Source: Streptomyces sp. G44 | GTDB lineage: Bacteria; Actinomycetota; Actinomycetes; Streptomycetales; Streptomycetaceae | Direction: 5' to 3' | DNA length: 57,506 bases | Assembly: GCF_016905445.1 (NCBI RefSeq) | Contig: NZ_JAFEXF010000023.1 | Location: 1 to 57,506 of the forward strand | Shown: positions 35,810 through 44,652 of the stretch, piece by piece | Layout: every line of letters begins with the position of its first letter | Numbering within the stretch: position 1 is the stretch's first letter | The notes under the pieces: generated by a model | What the model saw: the letters and a program-made list of their open reading frames with translations, nothing else | Database searches by the model: none | What the model was told of the DNA's origin: nothing | Made by a program: the position numbers and the translations under genes

Positions 35810-37369
35810 TCACCTCTGCGGCGCGCGGACGAGGAAAGAGGCCTGGCCGGTGAAGGTACGTGTGCCGTTGAAGCCGTCGAGGCGGATCGATCCGTCGCGG
35901 GGGCGCAGGGCGGAGCCCGGGTAGTTGTGCGCGTACAGCGTCACCGATCCGTCGACCGTTCCGGGGCGCGGGCAGAAGGTGGCGTCCTCCCGGAACAACT
36001 GGCTGCCGTCGTCGGCGCTCAGACGCAGCCGCAGATAGTGGTGGCGCAGATACCGGCCGTCGGCCGTCCGGAACGTGACACACCGACTGTCCGCGAGCCC
36101 CTTGCTGACGGTGAAGGTGGCCGCACCGCTGCTGAGTGCCGCGAAGTCTCCTTCGTGCGTGAGGAATTGGCCGGGGCGGTCCACGGATTCGAGGGACCGC
36201 ACGCCCAGCGGAACCACGGCCGGGCCCGACGGCGACGGCGTGCCCGACGGATCCGGGGTGGCCGACGGGGACGGGATGGCCGAGGGAGGCAGGGTGGCCG
36301 AGGGAGCCGGGGTGGCCGAGGAAGCCGGAGTGGCCGCTCCGGCCGTCGGGGCGGCGGCGACACCGGGCGCCCGGTGCTCCGGTTCGGGCCAGGCGACGTA
36401 CGTGGCGGCCCCGGTGACGAGCACCGCGCCGGTGGCGAGGGACGCGATCGGATGGGCGGTCACCGCGTGGAGCTTGCCGAGCAGAGCGCCGCCGCCTGCC
36501 GTCGTGCCCGTGGCGCTCGCGGTTGCCGCCGTCGCCAGCGTCGCCAGCGTCGTACTCGACAACAATCCCTTCGCGACCAGCGCCCCGAGGAGCGCCGCCG
36601 GAACGGCCAGCGGAGTGAGGCCGGACAAGAGCAGCTCGGCCGGTACCCGGTCGGCCGCCGTCGCCGTACACGTCGCGCAGTCACGTGTGTGCCGAGCGAT
36701 CCGCTTGCGCCAGACGGACGTTCGCGCGCCGTCCCAGCCGGAGAGCGTCGCGCTCAGGCCCGGACAGCGCGGGTCGGCCGCCAGCGCGGCGACGATCGTC
36801 CGGCTCACTTCCAGCTGTTCGCGCATGCGCTGAAGGCGAACCCCTGTGTGGGAGACGCCGAGGCCTGTGGCGTCGGCGATGTCCTGGCGGCTGAGCAGCC
36901 CGGCGCACTCCTGCCACCACAGCGAAAGGAGCACCCGGTGTTCCGGGTCGAGCCAACGGCCGGCTTCGACCGCCTGCGCGCGCTCCTCCGACATGCGCAG
37001 CCGCAGGATCGTCGAGTCCTCCAGGGGGGTGGCGGCATCCGGCACGGGGAGCGCCTCGTCGAGGAGCGTGGTCCGGTCGGCGAGTGTGCGCTGCCGCTGC
37101 CAGTACGTATTGACCTGCCGGAGCGTGATCGACACCAGCCACGAACGGAAGCTCTCCGGGGCCCGCAGGGCGGGCAGGTCGCGTACCGCGCGCAGCAGCG
37201 TCTCCTGGACCACGTCGTCCACGTCGGCATGGCCGCTCAGCGCCCGTCCGACGATGTTGTACAGCAACGGCAGATATGCGGAGACGAGTTCCTCGCGTGC
37301 CCGCTCGTCACCGCGCTGCGCCGCGACGACCAGCCTCTCGTGATCCGCGTGCATGAGTCCCAGTCCCAT
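35810..37369 (-). CDS. ECF sigma factor fused to TM and arabinose-binding (AbfB/CBM42) domain
   Basis: 519 residues; ATG 37369 chosen, with a second ATG five codons later possible. Order: sigma region 2 (about 8-85; DVDDVVQETLLRAVRDLPAL, FRSWLVSITLRQVNTYW), sigma region 4 (about 120-188; LLSRQDIADATGLGVSHTGV), a zinc-finger-like HTRDCATC (His227, Cys231, Cys234) as in anti-sigma domains, a hydrophobic segment (about 252-270), a second near 308-327, a Ser/Ala/Thr/Pro linker with SATP repeats, and an AbfB-like beta-trefoil domain (about 385-519; SLESVDRPGQFLTHEGDF). Sensor, anti-sigma element and sigma factor are apparently in one chain, with the trefoil outside the cell. Located 181 bp upstream of the arabinoxylanase gene, it is the likely regulator of that operon. 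Confidence 0.88.
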   Translation of the reverse strand: MGLGLMHADHERLVVAAQRGDERAREELVSAYLPLLYNIVGRALSGHADVDDVVQETLLRAVRDLPALRAPESFRSWLVSITLRQVNTYWQRQRTLADRTTLLDEALPVPDAATPLEDSTILRLRMSEERAQAVEAGRWLDPEHRVLLSLWWQECAGLLSRQDIADATGLGVSHTGVRLQRMREQLEVSRTIVAALAADPRCPGLSATLSGWDGARTSVWRKRIARHTRDCATCTATAADRVPAELLLSGLTPLAVPAALLGALVAKGLLSSTTLATLATAATASATGTTAGGGALLGKLHAVTAHPIASLATGAVLVTGAATYVAWPEPEHRAPGVAAAPTAGAATPASSATPAPSATLPPSAIPSPSATPDPSGTPSPSGPAVVPLGVRSLESVDRPGQFLTHEGDFAALSSGAATFTVSKGLADSRCVTFRTADGRYLRHHYLRLRLSADDGSQLFREDATFCPRPGTVDGSVTLYAHNYPGSALRPRDGSIRLDGFNGTRTFTGQASFLVRAPQR

Positions 37370-37401
37370 CTCTTCAGGGGAGTGATCCGCCGAGTGCGGC
37401 G

Positions 37402-37447
37402 CCACACCCTAACCGTGTGGGCCACGAGGTCATCCCCCAGGGGTGAC
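37402..37447. promoter_or_regulatory. two dyads in the sigma-factor leader
   Basis: CCACAC (37402-37407) with GTGTGG (37415-37420), and GTCATCCCC (37429-37437) with GGGGTGAC (37440-37447), lie 33-78 bp upstream of the ECF gene. Two adjacent dyads before an ECF gene suggest operator sites or promoter-associated structure; identity unknown. Confidence 0.35.
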
Positions 37448-37508
37448 GATCACGCGACGCACACGCACCATGGGACGTATGCGGGAGACGTGGAGTTCGG
37501 GCCCGGGT

Positions 37509-38768
37509 CTATCCCTCGCGCCCCGTTCCGCCGAGCCAGGCCAGCGCGGCCGCCGTCAGAGCGGTGACGCCGGTGGTGAGGGTCGGCTCGACCAGTGGCG
37601 CGAAGAACGGCGAGTGGTTCGAGGGGATGTCCCGCTCGAAGGTGCCCGCTCGCTGGGCCGCGACCACCTCATCGGGGTCGGCGCCGCCGAACAGCCAGTA
37701 GCAGAGCGGGACTTCCCGGCCGGCCGAGGACGCGAAGACGCCGACGTCCTCGCTGCCGGTCACCTGGCCGGGGTCCACGATCCGTTCGTCACCGATGGCG
37801 GCGCCGATCGCCGCCGTCGTCCTGGCGAGGGCGTCGGCGTCGTTCGTCACGACGGGGAACGTGTCGATGCCGGTGATCTCCGGCTCCCGCACCGCCCCGG
37901 CCGTGACCGCCTCCCCCTTGATGATCCGCTCGACGGCCACGAGGACCCTGGCGCGGACCTCGGGCGTATAGGTGCGGATGTTGAGCTGGAGCTCGGCCTC
38001 ATCGGGAATGATGTTGTGCTTGGTGCCCGCCCGCAGCGAACCGACCGTGACCACGGCGGTCTCCCCGCCCGCGATTTCCCGGGACACCACCGTCTGGAGC
38101 CGCATCACGGTGGACGCGGCCATGACGACGGGGTCGACGGTGGTCTCCGGACGCGAGCCGTGCCCGCCCTTGCCGAACATCCGCACCCGCAGGGCGTCGG
38201 CCGCCGCGAAGGCGGGCCCCGCGTGGGCGCCGACCAGGCCGGCGGGCAGCGGCGCGACATGCTGGCCGAGCACGACGTCGGGCGTGCCGAACCGTTCGTA
38301 GAAGCGGTCCTGGATCATCTCCTCCGCCCCTCGCCCGACCTCCTCGGCCGGCTGGAACGCCGCGACGAGCCGGCCGGACCAGTCGGCGCGCGCGTCGACG
38401 AGCAGCTTCAGCGCGCCGACCAGGCAGGTCACGTGCATGTCGTGGCCGCAGGCGTGCATCACTCCGTCGGTGCGGGACGCGTAGGGCAGACCGGTGCCCT
38501 CCCGCACCGGGAGGGCGTCCATGTCGGCGCGCAGGAGGACGGTGGGGCCCTCCCCGTTCTCCAGGACGGCGACCACACCCGTTCGGCCCACGCCGGTGGT
38601 CACGTCGTATCCGTACGAGGTCACACGGCGGGCGATCTCGGCGGCGGTGCGGTGCTCCTCGAAGGACAACTCGGGGTGGGCGTGCAGGTCACGGTAGAGG
38701 TCGGCGAGGTCGCCCTTGATGGCGTCGAGGCCCAGCAGGGCGGTCGGAGTCCGTTCGGCGGCGGTCAT
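37509..38768 (-). CDS. M20-family amidohydrolase
   Basis: 419 residues from ATG 38768 behind ACAGGAGCGTGAC. Peptidase M20D motifs: HAHPELSFEEHRTA (substrate-side), VLLRADMDALPV and HACGHDMH (105-112), which with the later GAEEMI and GQHVAP segments build the binuclear metal site. The internal dimerisation (lid) domain starts at about residue 185. Relatives hydrolyse N-acyl or hippurate-type amides, indole-acetyl-amino acids and similar substrates. It is probably a cytoplasmic scavenging enzyme. It sits upstream of the sigma factor in the same orientation, but 139 bp away with an intervening promoter region. Confidence 0.9.
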   Translation of the reverse strand: MTAAERTPTALLGLDAIKGDLADLYRDLHAHPELSFEEHRTAAEIARRVTSYGYDVTTGVGRTGVVAVLENGEGPTVLLRADMDALPVREGTGLPYASRTDGVMHACGHDMHVTCLVGALKLLVDARADWSGRLVAAFQPAEEVGRGAEEMIQDRFYERFGTPDVVLGQHVAPLPAGLVGAHAGPAFAAADALRVRMFGKGGHGSRPETTVDPVVMAASTVMRLQTVVSREIAGGETAVVTVGSLRAGTKHNIIPDEAELQLNIRTYTPEVRARVLVAVERIIKGEAVTAGAVREPEITGIDTFPVVTNDADALARTTAAIGAAIGDERIVDPGQVTGSEDVGVFASSAGREVPLCYWLFGGADPDEVVAAQRAGTFERDIPSNHSPFFAPLVEPTLTTGVTALTAAALAWLGGTGREG

Positions 38769-39274
38769 GTCACGCTCCTGTTCTGCGGTGCGTCCGCCAC
38801 CTTACGCAGGGACTCCGGTCCCGCCCGGCGGCCCCGCGTCAGCGCCTCCAGAACCGGCGCCGCCTCCGCGATGCGCCGCGTCACGTCGGGCACCATCGCG
38901 CCCGTGACAACGGCTCTGGGCCCGGGCCCCTCCTCATATACGGGAGAAGCCGGCGCTCGGACAACGCCCAGGGCTCGGCTTCACCGCAGAGAGGGAAGCG
39001 GGCCCCAAACCCGTATACACAAAAGGATGGGTGTTTGTCACCACGGCCCCGGGAGGGCAAACCACATCACCCCCTCCTTGCGGATCAGTGCAATCCACCC
39101 CGGAACCAGTCCTGATCAGGCAAGCAGCACATCGAGCGCGTGCTCTGCCGCGGGCAGCCTCAAAGAGCCCCGCCTCCGATTCACCCTGGACCGGCGGCAT
39201 TCGCCGGACGGCCGTCTCCTCGGCGGTCTACGGTGCAGAGACACCGTGCGCCGCCACGATCCAGGAGGAGTCCT
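38769..39274. other. about 500 bp without a supported gene
   Basis: Divergent promoter region between the amidohydrolase and the next plus-strand gene. The left part has Arg/Pro-rich shadow frames only. Part of it is less GC-rich (38930-39060, with TCATATACGGGAG and CCCGTATACAC), which may be regulatory DNA. Confidence 0.4.
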
Positions 39275-39829
39275 GTGTCAGCATCCTGTGACCCCCGCCA
39301 TGCTCCCGTCGGCGACGTGGGCGCAGCGCTCATGCTGATCGACTCTCGGCTGAAACAGATTCACGGCGGCAGGACCGAGACCGATCCCGACCAGCAGGAG
39401 ATGATCGAGCAGTACGTCGCGTCCCTGGGCCCCCGAGGCGTCGAGGACATGTTGCAGGGCGCGTGCACACTCATCTACCTGTTCATGAAATGGCTGAGGG
39501 CGGCCTACGAGGACCACGGCAAGGACGTCATCGAGTACGTGGTGCCCAGCCTTGTGGCCACGATGCGCATCATGCCCAGGAGCATCCCTCCAGAAGTCAT
39601 CCCCACCATGGTCGGCCTCGTCGTGGCCGCGGGCACCGGCCTGAGCCCCAATCTGTGGCGTGAACAGTACGGAGACTGGACCAAGGAAGAGATGACTCCT
39701 CTGGAGGCCACCACCTTTCTCCTCGCGGAGCACATCAATCGACTCACCGACGACCCCGACTTCGCCACCCGTATGGTCGCCGAAGCGCTGTCCGGCGCCG
39801 ACAAAGCCTGGGGCGCAGCGGAGGACTGA
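39275..39829 (+). CDS. hypothetical helical protein
   Basis: 184 residues from a GTG at 39275, chosen for the strong CCAGGAGGAGTCCT directly before it. The core reads EMIEQYVASLGPRGVEDMLQ, LVATMRIMPRSIPPEVIPTM and MTPLEATTFLLAEHINRLTD. The protein is predicted mostly helical, with a hydrophobic centre (TLIYLFMKWLRAAYE, VGLVVAAGTGLS) that does not clearly make a membrane helix. No family recognised, no operon partner. Coding status is well supported by composition and ribosome binding site. Confidence 0.7.
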   Translation: MSASCDPRHAPVGDVGAALMLIDSRLKQIHGGRTETDPDQQEMIEQYVASLGPRGVEDMLQGACTLIYLFMKWLRAAYEDHGKDVIEYVVPSLVATMRIMPRSIPPEVIPTMVGLVVAAGTGLSPNLWREQYGDWTKEEMTPLEATTFLLAEHINRLTDDPDFATRMVAEALSGADKAWGAAED

Positions 39830-40045
39830 TGCCCGACGGTTGGGCCCGTCGGGTCTGGTCGGCCCCGCCCGGATCTCGGCAACGTTGGTAAGAGCCTCGC
39901 CATGCACAGACTTGGCGGAGGGCAGGACGGTGTGGGGTGGGGACAGCCCCCGTACCAACCCGGGAGTCAGCAGGATGGGCGACCGGTGCGGCCGCCCGGC
40001 ACGCTGGGGCAGCAACGGCACAGGGAACAGAAACAGGAGCAATCG

Positions 40046-41212
40046 GTGCAGGCACGTGCGGGGGCGGCAGCGCTGTTGGCGGGGATGTGCGCGGTGGCGG
40101 TATCAGGGATCTTCCCGGCGGCCGCGGCGGAGCGGGCGTCGGCCCCGGCGCCCGTCGGCCTCAAGGAGGCCATCGAGCAGGCGGTCGCGGACGGGTTCCC
40201 GGGGGCCATGGCGTATGTCAGGCGCGGAGAGCGGGAGTCGCGGGTGGCGGCCGGACTCGCGGACACGGCGAGCGGCGAGCGGGCCCGGCCGCACCAGCGG
40301 TTCCGGATCGCCAGTAACACCAAGTCATTCGTGTCGACGGTGCTGTTGCAGCTGGAGGGCGAAGGACGGCTCTCGCTCGACGACAGCGTGGAGAAATGGC
40401 TGCCCGGCGTGGTCCGGGGAAACGGCAACGCCGGCAGGGCCATCACCATCCGTCAACTGCTCAACCACACCTCGGGCATCTACGACCCCACCACCGAGCC
40501 GGAGTTCTTCGTCCCCTACCTGGAGCGCCACGAGTGGGACCACGTTTACACCCCTCGGGAGGTGATCGCCCGCGCCGTCCGGCACAAGCCGCTGTTTGCG
40601 CCCGGCGGCGGCTGGTCGTACTCCAACACCAACTACCTGCTCGCCGGCCTGGTGATCGAGGCCGTCACACGGCACAGCGCGCCCTCCGAGATCCATCGGC
40701 GGATTCTCGCCCCGCTCGGCCTGAAGGACACGTCCTTCCCGCTGACCGACCCGGCCATTCACGGCCCTCATCTGCACGGCTACGACCTCACGGGACGCGA
40801 TGTGACCCGGTTCAGCCCGTCGTACGACTGGACCGCCGGCGCCATGATCTCCACGGTCGACGACCTGGCCCGTTTCCACCGGGCCCTGTTCACCGGCAAG
40901 CTGCTGCGCCCCGCCCAGCAACGCGAACTCCTGACCACGGTGCGGTTCCCCGACGCGCCGGCGTACGGACTCGGCGTGCAACGCATGGACGTGCCATGCG
41001 GATCGAAGCCGGACGACAAGCCGATCAGTGTCTGGGAGACCGACGGCGGCGGACCCGGCTTCACCAGCGTGTCCCTCACCACCGCCGACGGTGGGCGACA
41101 GCTGGTCCTTGCCGTCAACGTCTACGACCTCGCCGCGGACCTGAAGGGTGAGCCGCCCGTCCCGCGAAGCAAGGGGCTGATGAAGGCGCAGACGGCAGCC
41201 CTGTGTGACTGA
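40046..41212 (+). CDS. secreted serine hydrolase, beta-lactamase/DD-peptidase family
   Basis: 388 residues from a GTG at 40046 with CAGGAG seven bases upstream; a longer frame to 39902 lacks any protein-like character. Sec signal at 1-29 (LLAGMCAVAVSGIFPAAAA). Catalytic SxxK is S90-N-T-K93 (FRIASNTKSFVSTV), the YxN motif is Y192-S-N194 (WSYSNTNYLLAG), and DGGGPG near the C-terminus fills the place of the HxG/KTG triad. Class C beta-lactamases, DD-carboxypeptidases and esterases share this fold; without a clean KTG an esterase or DD-peptidase role is as likely as beta-lactam resistance. It resembles the broken gene at 25430-25880. Confidence 0.85.
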   Translation: MQARAGAAALLAGMCAVAVSGIFPAAAAERASAPAPVGLKEAIEQAVADGFPGAMAYVRRGERESRVAAGLADTASGERARPHQRFRIASNTKSFVSTVLLQLEGEGRLSLDDSVEKWLPGVVRGNGNAGRAITIRQLLNHTSGIYDPTTEPEFFVPYLERHEWDHVYTPREVIARAVRHKPLFAPGGGWSYSNTNYLLAGLVIEAVTRHSAPSEIHRRILAPLGLKDTSFPLTDPAIHGPHLHGYDLTGRDVTRFSPSYDWTAGAMISTVDDLARFHRALFTGKLLRPAQQRELLTTVRFPDAPAYGLGVQRMDVPCGSKPDDKPISVWETDGGGPGFTSVSLTTADGGRQLVLAVNVYDLAADLKGEPPVPRSKGLMKAQTAALCD

Positions 41213-41464
41213 GGCGGCGCCATGTCGTCGCGGGTGACGTCGCACCGTGCGCGGCGCAGGGCCCGGCTACTGCCGGCGGACAGGGTGCCCGGAGCCTCAC
41301 CCTCGGCGTCCTCGGACAGCCACCGGCGGGCGGACGGCGGCGTGAGGATCAGACATCCCCAACCGGCCTGCGACCGGCACGGACCGGTGCGGACAGCCGC
41401 CGGGCCGGAGGGGCCGCGCAGGGCTTCCGCCACTGCCCGGAGGGCGGTTGCGGCACAAGGCCGA

Positions 41465-42001
41465 TCAGCGCGTCGGCAGGCGGTGCAGAACGACCTCGCC
41501 GAGGACCCCGTCCGCCACCTCACACGTCATGTAGGTGCGGTACGGCTGCCGTCTGCGGTCCGTTGGTGAGCCGGGGTTCAGCAGGCGCAGCCCGCCGGGT
41601 GCCTCGCTGTCCCAGGGGATGTGGCTGTGGCCGAAGACCAGGACATCGAGGTCGGGGTAGAGCGCGGCGCACCGTGTCTCCCGGCCACGGGCCGCCCCCG
41701 TCTCGTGGACGACGCCGAACCGCAGGCCGCCCAGCCCGGCGCGGGCGACCTCCGGCAGGCGTGCGCGCAGTTCGGCGCCGTCGTTGTTGCCGAACACGCC
41801 GACCAGGCGACGTGCGCGTTTCTCCAGGAGGTCCAGGGTGGCGACGTCGACCCAGTCCCCGGCGTGGATGACGACATCGGCCCGGTCCGTCTCGCGCAGC
41901 AGTTCGTCGGGCAGCCGCCTGGCGCGCAGGGGCACATGCGTGTCCGAGATCAGGAGCAGCCGTACGGGGCGGGCCGCCGTACCGCGCGTGTCATCGTCCA
42001 T
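41465..42001 (-). CDS. YfcE-type metallophosphoesterase
   Basis: 178 residues from ATG 42001 behind GAGAGGAGACGACG. All five metal-site blocks are visible: LLISDTHVP, VIHAGDWVD, GVFGNNDG, VVHETG and VFGHSHIPW, followed by LLNPGSPTDRR. This is the YfcE/MJ0936 group, manganese-dependent phosphodiesterases of uncertain natural substrate. Cytoplasmic, complete, isolated and convergent with the serine hydrolase gene. Confidence 0.9.
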   Translation of the reverse strand: MDDDTRGTAARPVRLLLISDTHVPLRARRLPDELLRETDRADVVIHAGDWVDVATLDLLEKRARRLVGVFGNNDGAELRARLPEVARAGLGGLRFGVVHETGAARGRETRCAALYPDLDVLVFGHSHIPWDSEAPGGLRLLNPGSPTDRRRQPYRTYMTCEVADGVLGEVVLHRLPTR

Positions 42002-42041
42002 CGTGCGTCGTCTCCTCTCGCGACGGGGCGCCTGGGTTGGC

Positions 42042-42068
42042 CGGGGTGCCCGGGGTGCCTGGGGTGCC
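42042..42068. repeat. three tandem 9-bp units
   Basis: CGGGGTGCC, CGGGGTGCC, TGGGGTGCC run head to tail from 42042 to 42068 and a fourth partial unit follows. It is a microsatellite-like tract in the leader of the metallophosphoesterase gene. Confidence 0.7.
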
Positions 42069-42262
42069 CCGGGGTTTGTCGGCCATTCGCATTCTTCGGG
42101 GGCATGCGGTGTTTTGCGGTACGACGACCGGCGCTCTGGTCACATTGCCAGCCTGCCCCGGACCGGCTCGCAGAGCGACTCGGCCCGGCCCGGTCGCGGC
42201 CTGTCGGCAGCCGCATGCAGGGTGGTGCGCATGGTCCGAGGACGGTGCGCCTCACGCACCGC

Positions 42263-44566
42263 TCACTGCGCTTGCCGTTCGCCCTTGTCGGCGGTTGTGG
42301 CGCGGCCCGCATGCGAGAGTTCACGGCGGAGATGCTCGGCGGTGTGGGAGTCAGGGGTCTTCAGGAGATCGGCCGGCGTTCCTTCGAACAGGATGTTTCC
42401 GCCCCCGCCACCCCCTTCGGGGCCGAGGTCGATGATCCAGTCGGCGTTCCTGACCACGTCGAGGTTGTGCTCGATGACGATGACGGTGTTGCCCTGGTCG
42501 ACGAGGCGCTCGATGATGCCGAGGAGGCGGTGGACATCCGACATGTGCAGACCCGTGGTGGGTTCGTCCATGACGTAGACGCTTCCGACGCGGTGCAGGT
42601 CGGCCGCGAGCTTGAGGCGCTGGCACTCGCCTCCGGACAAGGTGCTGAGCGGCTGGCCGAGGCGGAGGTAGTCCAGCCCCACCTCGTTCAGGGCGTGCAG
42701 AACGGGGCGGAGCTTGGGCTCCGTGAAGAAGTCCGCCGCCTCGGCCGTCGTCATCTCCAGGACGTCGCTGATGGACTTGCCCCGCAGGCGGTGGCCGAGG
42801 ACGTCCTCGGAGAAGCGGCGGCCTCGGCAGACCTCGCACACCGACTTCAGTGTGTCCATGAACGCCAGGTCGGTGTAGAGGACGCCGAGCCCCTGGCAGT
42901 TGGGGCATGCGCCCTTGGAGTTGGCGCTGAACAGGGAGGCGCTGACCTTGTTGGCGGTGGCGAAGAGTTTGCGGATCGGGTCCATCAGGCCCGTGTAGGT
43001 GGCGGCGTTGGAGCGTCGGCTGGTGGTCACCGCCGACTGGTCGATGACGATCGCGTCGGGGTACCGGTTGACGAACTCGTCGTTGACCAGCGAGCTCTTG
43101 CCCGATCCGGCCACGCCGGTGACGACCGTCAGGACGCCGGTGGGGAAGCCGACCGTCACGTTCTTGAGGTTGTGGCTCGTCCCGTCGGTGAGGGTGAGCG
43201 TCCCGGTGGCGCGCCGGGGTTCGGTCTTGAGGGGCAGCCGGTGGCGGAGGTGGCGCCCGGTGAGGGTGTCGGCACGGGTGAGTGCGTCGAAGCTGCCCTC
43301 GAAGACCACTTCGCCGCCGAGCGTCCCGGCCTTCGGGCCCATGTCGACCACATGGTCCGCGATGGCCATGACGTCGGGGTCGTGCTCGACCACGAGCACC
43401 GTGTTCCCCTTGTCCCGCAGCGCGACGAGGAGTTCCTTGAGCCGGTGCACGTCCCGGGGGTGCAGGCCGACGCTCGGTTCGTCGAATACGTACAGCATCT
43501 CGGTGAGGTTGCTGGTCAGATGCCGGACCATCTTGATCCGCTGGGACTCGCCGCCCGAGAGCGTCCGGGTCTGCCGGTCCAGGCTCAGGTAGCCGAGTCC
43601 GATGTCGACCAGGTGGTGCAGGCGGTTGGTCAGGTCCTCCAGGACCGGTTTCACCCGCGGCAGGTCCAGCTCCGCCAGGACGTGTGCGAGGTGCTGGGTC
43701 TCCATCGCGGTGAGGTCCGCGATGTGGTGGCCGCCGATCCGGGTGGCCAGCGTGGCGGGCGCGAGGCGGGTGCCGTCGCAGTCGGGGCAGGGGGCGGTGC
43801 GGGCGAACCGCTGGAACACCCGGCGGCCGCGCTCGGACATGTCCTCCTTCTTGACGTAGAGCCGGGTGAACTTGTCGACCAGGCCCTCGTAACGGACGTT
43901 GAGGGTGTTGCCCTGCCAGAGGAGGCGCACCTTGTCCGGAAGTGAGCCGTGCAGCAGGCGCTGCCATTCCGGCTCGGTGAAGTCCGCCAGCGGCTTGTCG
44001 TTGTCGAACAGGCCGGACTCCACGTAGCTCAGCCAGTACCAGCTGTCGGTGGAGAAGTCCGGGTGCAGCAGCGCGCCCTGGTTCAGGGACTTGGTGCGGT
44101 CGAGGAACGCGTCGAGGTCGAGGCGGACGGTCGTGCCGAGCCCCTCGCAAGTGGGGCACATGCCCAGGGGGTCGTTGAAGGAGAACGCGTTCGGCGGCAG
44201 GCCCGCGGGGCCGCCGGCCCGGGAGAACAGCAGACGCAGCAGCGGGTCGATGTCGGTGACCGTGCCGACGGTGGAGCGCGGGTTGCCGCCCAGGCGTTTC
44301 TGGTCGATGACGACGGCCGCGGAGATGTTCTCGACGGCGTCCATGTCCGGGCGCCCGTGGTCGGGCAGGAAGGTCCGGACGAAGGCGCTGAAGGTCTCGT
44401 TGAGCTGCCGCTGGGCCTCGGCCGCGAGGGTGTCGAACACCAGGGACGACTTGCCCGAGCCGGAGACACCGGTGAAGACGGTCAGTTGCTGTCTCGGGAT
44501 CCGAAGCGAGACGTTCTTGAGGTTGTTCTCCCTGGCACCGGTCACCTTGATGGCGTCGGTCCTCAC
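42263..44566 (-). CDS. UvrA-like resistance protein (DrrC type)
   Basis: 767 residues from a GTG at 44566 behind AAGGAGCACAT. It has two ABC ATPase halves: Walker A GVSGSGKSSLVF and GVAGSGKSSLVN, signatures LSGGESQR and LSGGECQR, and Walker B segments VFDEPSVGL and VMDEPTTGL. Zinc-type cysteine pairs CPTCEGLG, CPDCDGTR, CPNCQGLG and CEVCRGRR are present. It is shorter than the ~950-residue repair UvrA, as in the UvrA-like self-resistance proteins of DNA-binding antibiotics (DrrC in daunorubicin clusters and a similar protein in actinomycin clusters). These are thought to remove or release the drug from DNA. It is last in the exporter operon, which supports that role here. Confidence 0.9.
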   Translation of the reverse strand: MRTDAIKVTGARENNLKNVSLRIPRQQLTVFTGVSGSGKSSLVFDTLAAEAQRQLNETFSAFVRTFLPDHGRPDMDAVENISAAVVIDQKRLGGNPRSTVGTVTDIDPLLRLLFSRAGGPAGLPPNAFSFNDPLGMCPTCEGLGTTVRLDLDAFLDRTKSLNQGALLHPDFSTDSWYWLSYVESGLFDNDKPLADFTEPEWQRLLHGSLPDKVRLLWQGNTLNVRYEGLVDKFTRLYVKKEDMSERGRRVFQRFARTAPCPDCDGTRLAPATLATRIGGHHIADLTAMETQHLAHVLAELDLPRVKPVLEDLTNRLHHLVDIGLGYLSLDRQTRTLSGGESQRIKMVRHLTSNLTEMLYVFDEPSVGLHPRDVHRLKELLVALRDKGNTVLVVEHDPDVMAIADHVVDMGPKAGTLGGEVVFEGSFDALTRADTLTGRHLRHRLPLKTEPRRATGTLTLTDGTSHNLKNVTVGFPTGVLTVVTGVAGSGKSSLVNDEFVNRYPDAIVIDQSAVTTSRRSNAATYTGLMDPIRKLFATANKVSASLFSANSKGACPNCQGLGVLYTDLAFMDTLKSVCEVCRGRRFSEDVLGHRLRGKSISDVLEMTTAEAADFFTEPKLRPVLHALNEVGLDYLRLGQPLSTLSGGECQRLKLAADLHRVGSVYVMDEPTTGLHMSDVHRLLGIIERLVDQGNTVIVIEHNLDVVRNADWIIDLGPEGGGGGGNILFEGTPADLLKTPDSHTAEHLRRELSHAGRATTADKGERQAQ

Positions 44567-44587
44567 ATGTGCTCCTTGCTGGTGCGG

Positions 44588-44625
44588 TCGGGCTCCCCCT
44601 CCGGGGGATGTAAGGGGGAGCCCGA
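44588..44625. terminator. 13-bp perfect hairpin between permease and UvrA-like genes
   Basis: TCGGGCTCCCCCT (44588-44600) pairs with AGGGGGAGCCCGA (44613-44625) over a 12-nt loop. On the minus strand it lies between the permease stop and the UvrA-like start, 21 bases before the GTG. It could be a partial terminator, an RNA-processing site or an attenuator that sets the UvrA level relative to the exporter. Confidence 0.6.
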
Positions 44626-44652
44626 GTTCTGGTGTGCCTGCCGGCCGTGCGG

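Noticed and set aside
36200..36340. Tandem GGCCGAGG/GACGG repeats, considered as a minisatellite
   Set aside because: They encode the Ser/Ala/Thr/Pro linker of the ECF fusion protein in frame and need no separate explanation.
41621..43945. 774-codon plus-strand frame opposite the UvrA-like gene
   Set aside because: Shadow of the minus-strand gene, which has two complete ABC domains; the plus frame shows only repetitive Val/Asp/Gly sequence.
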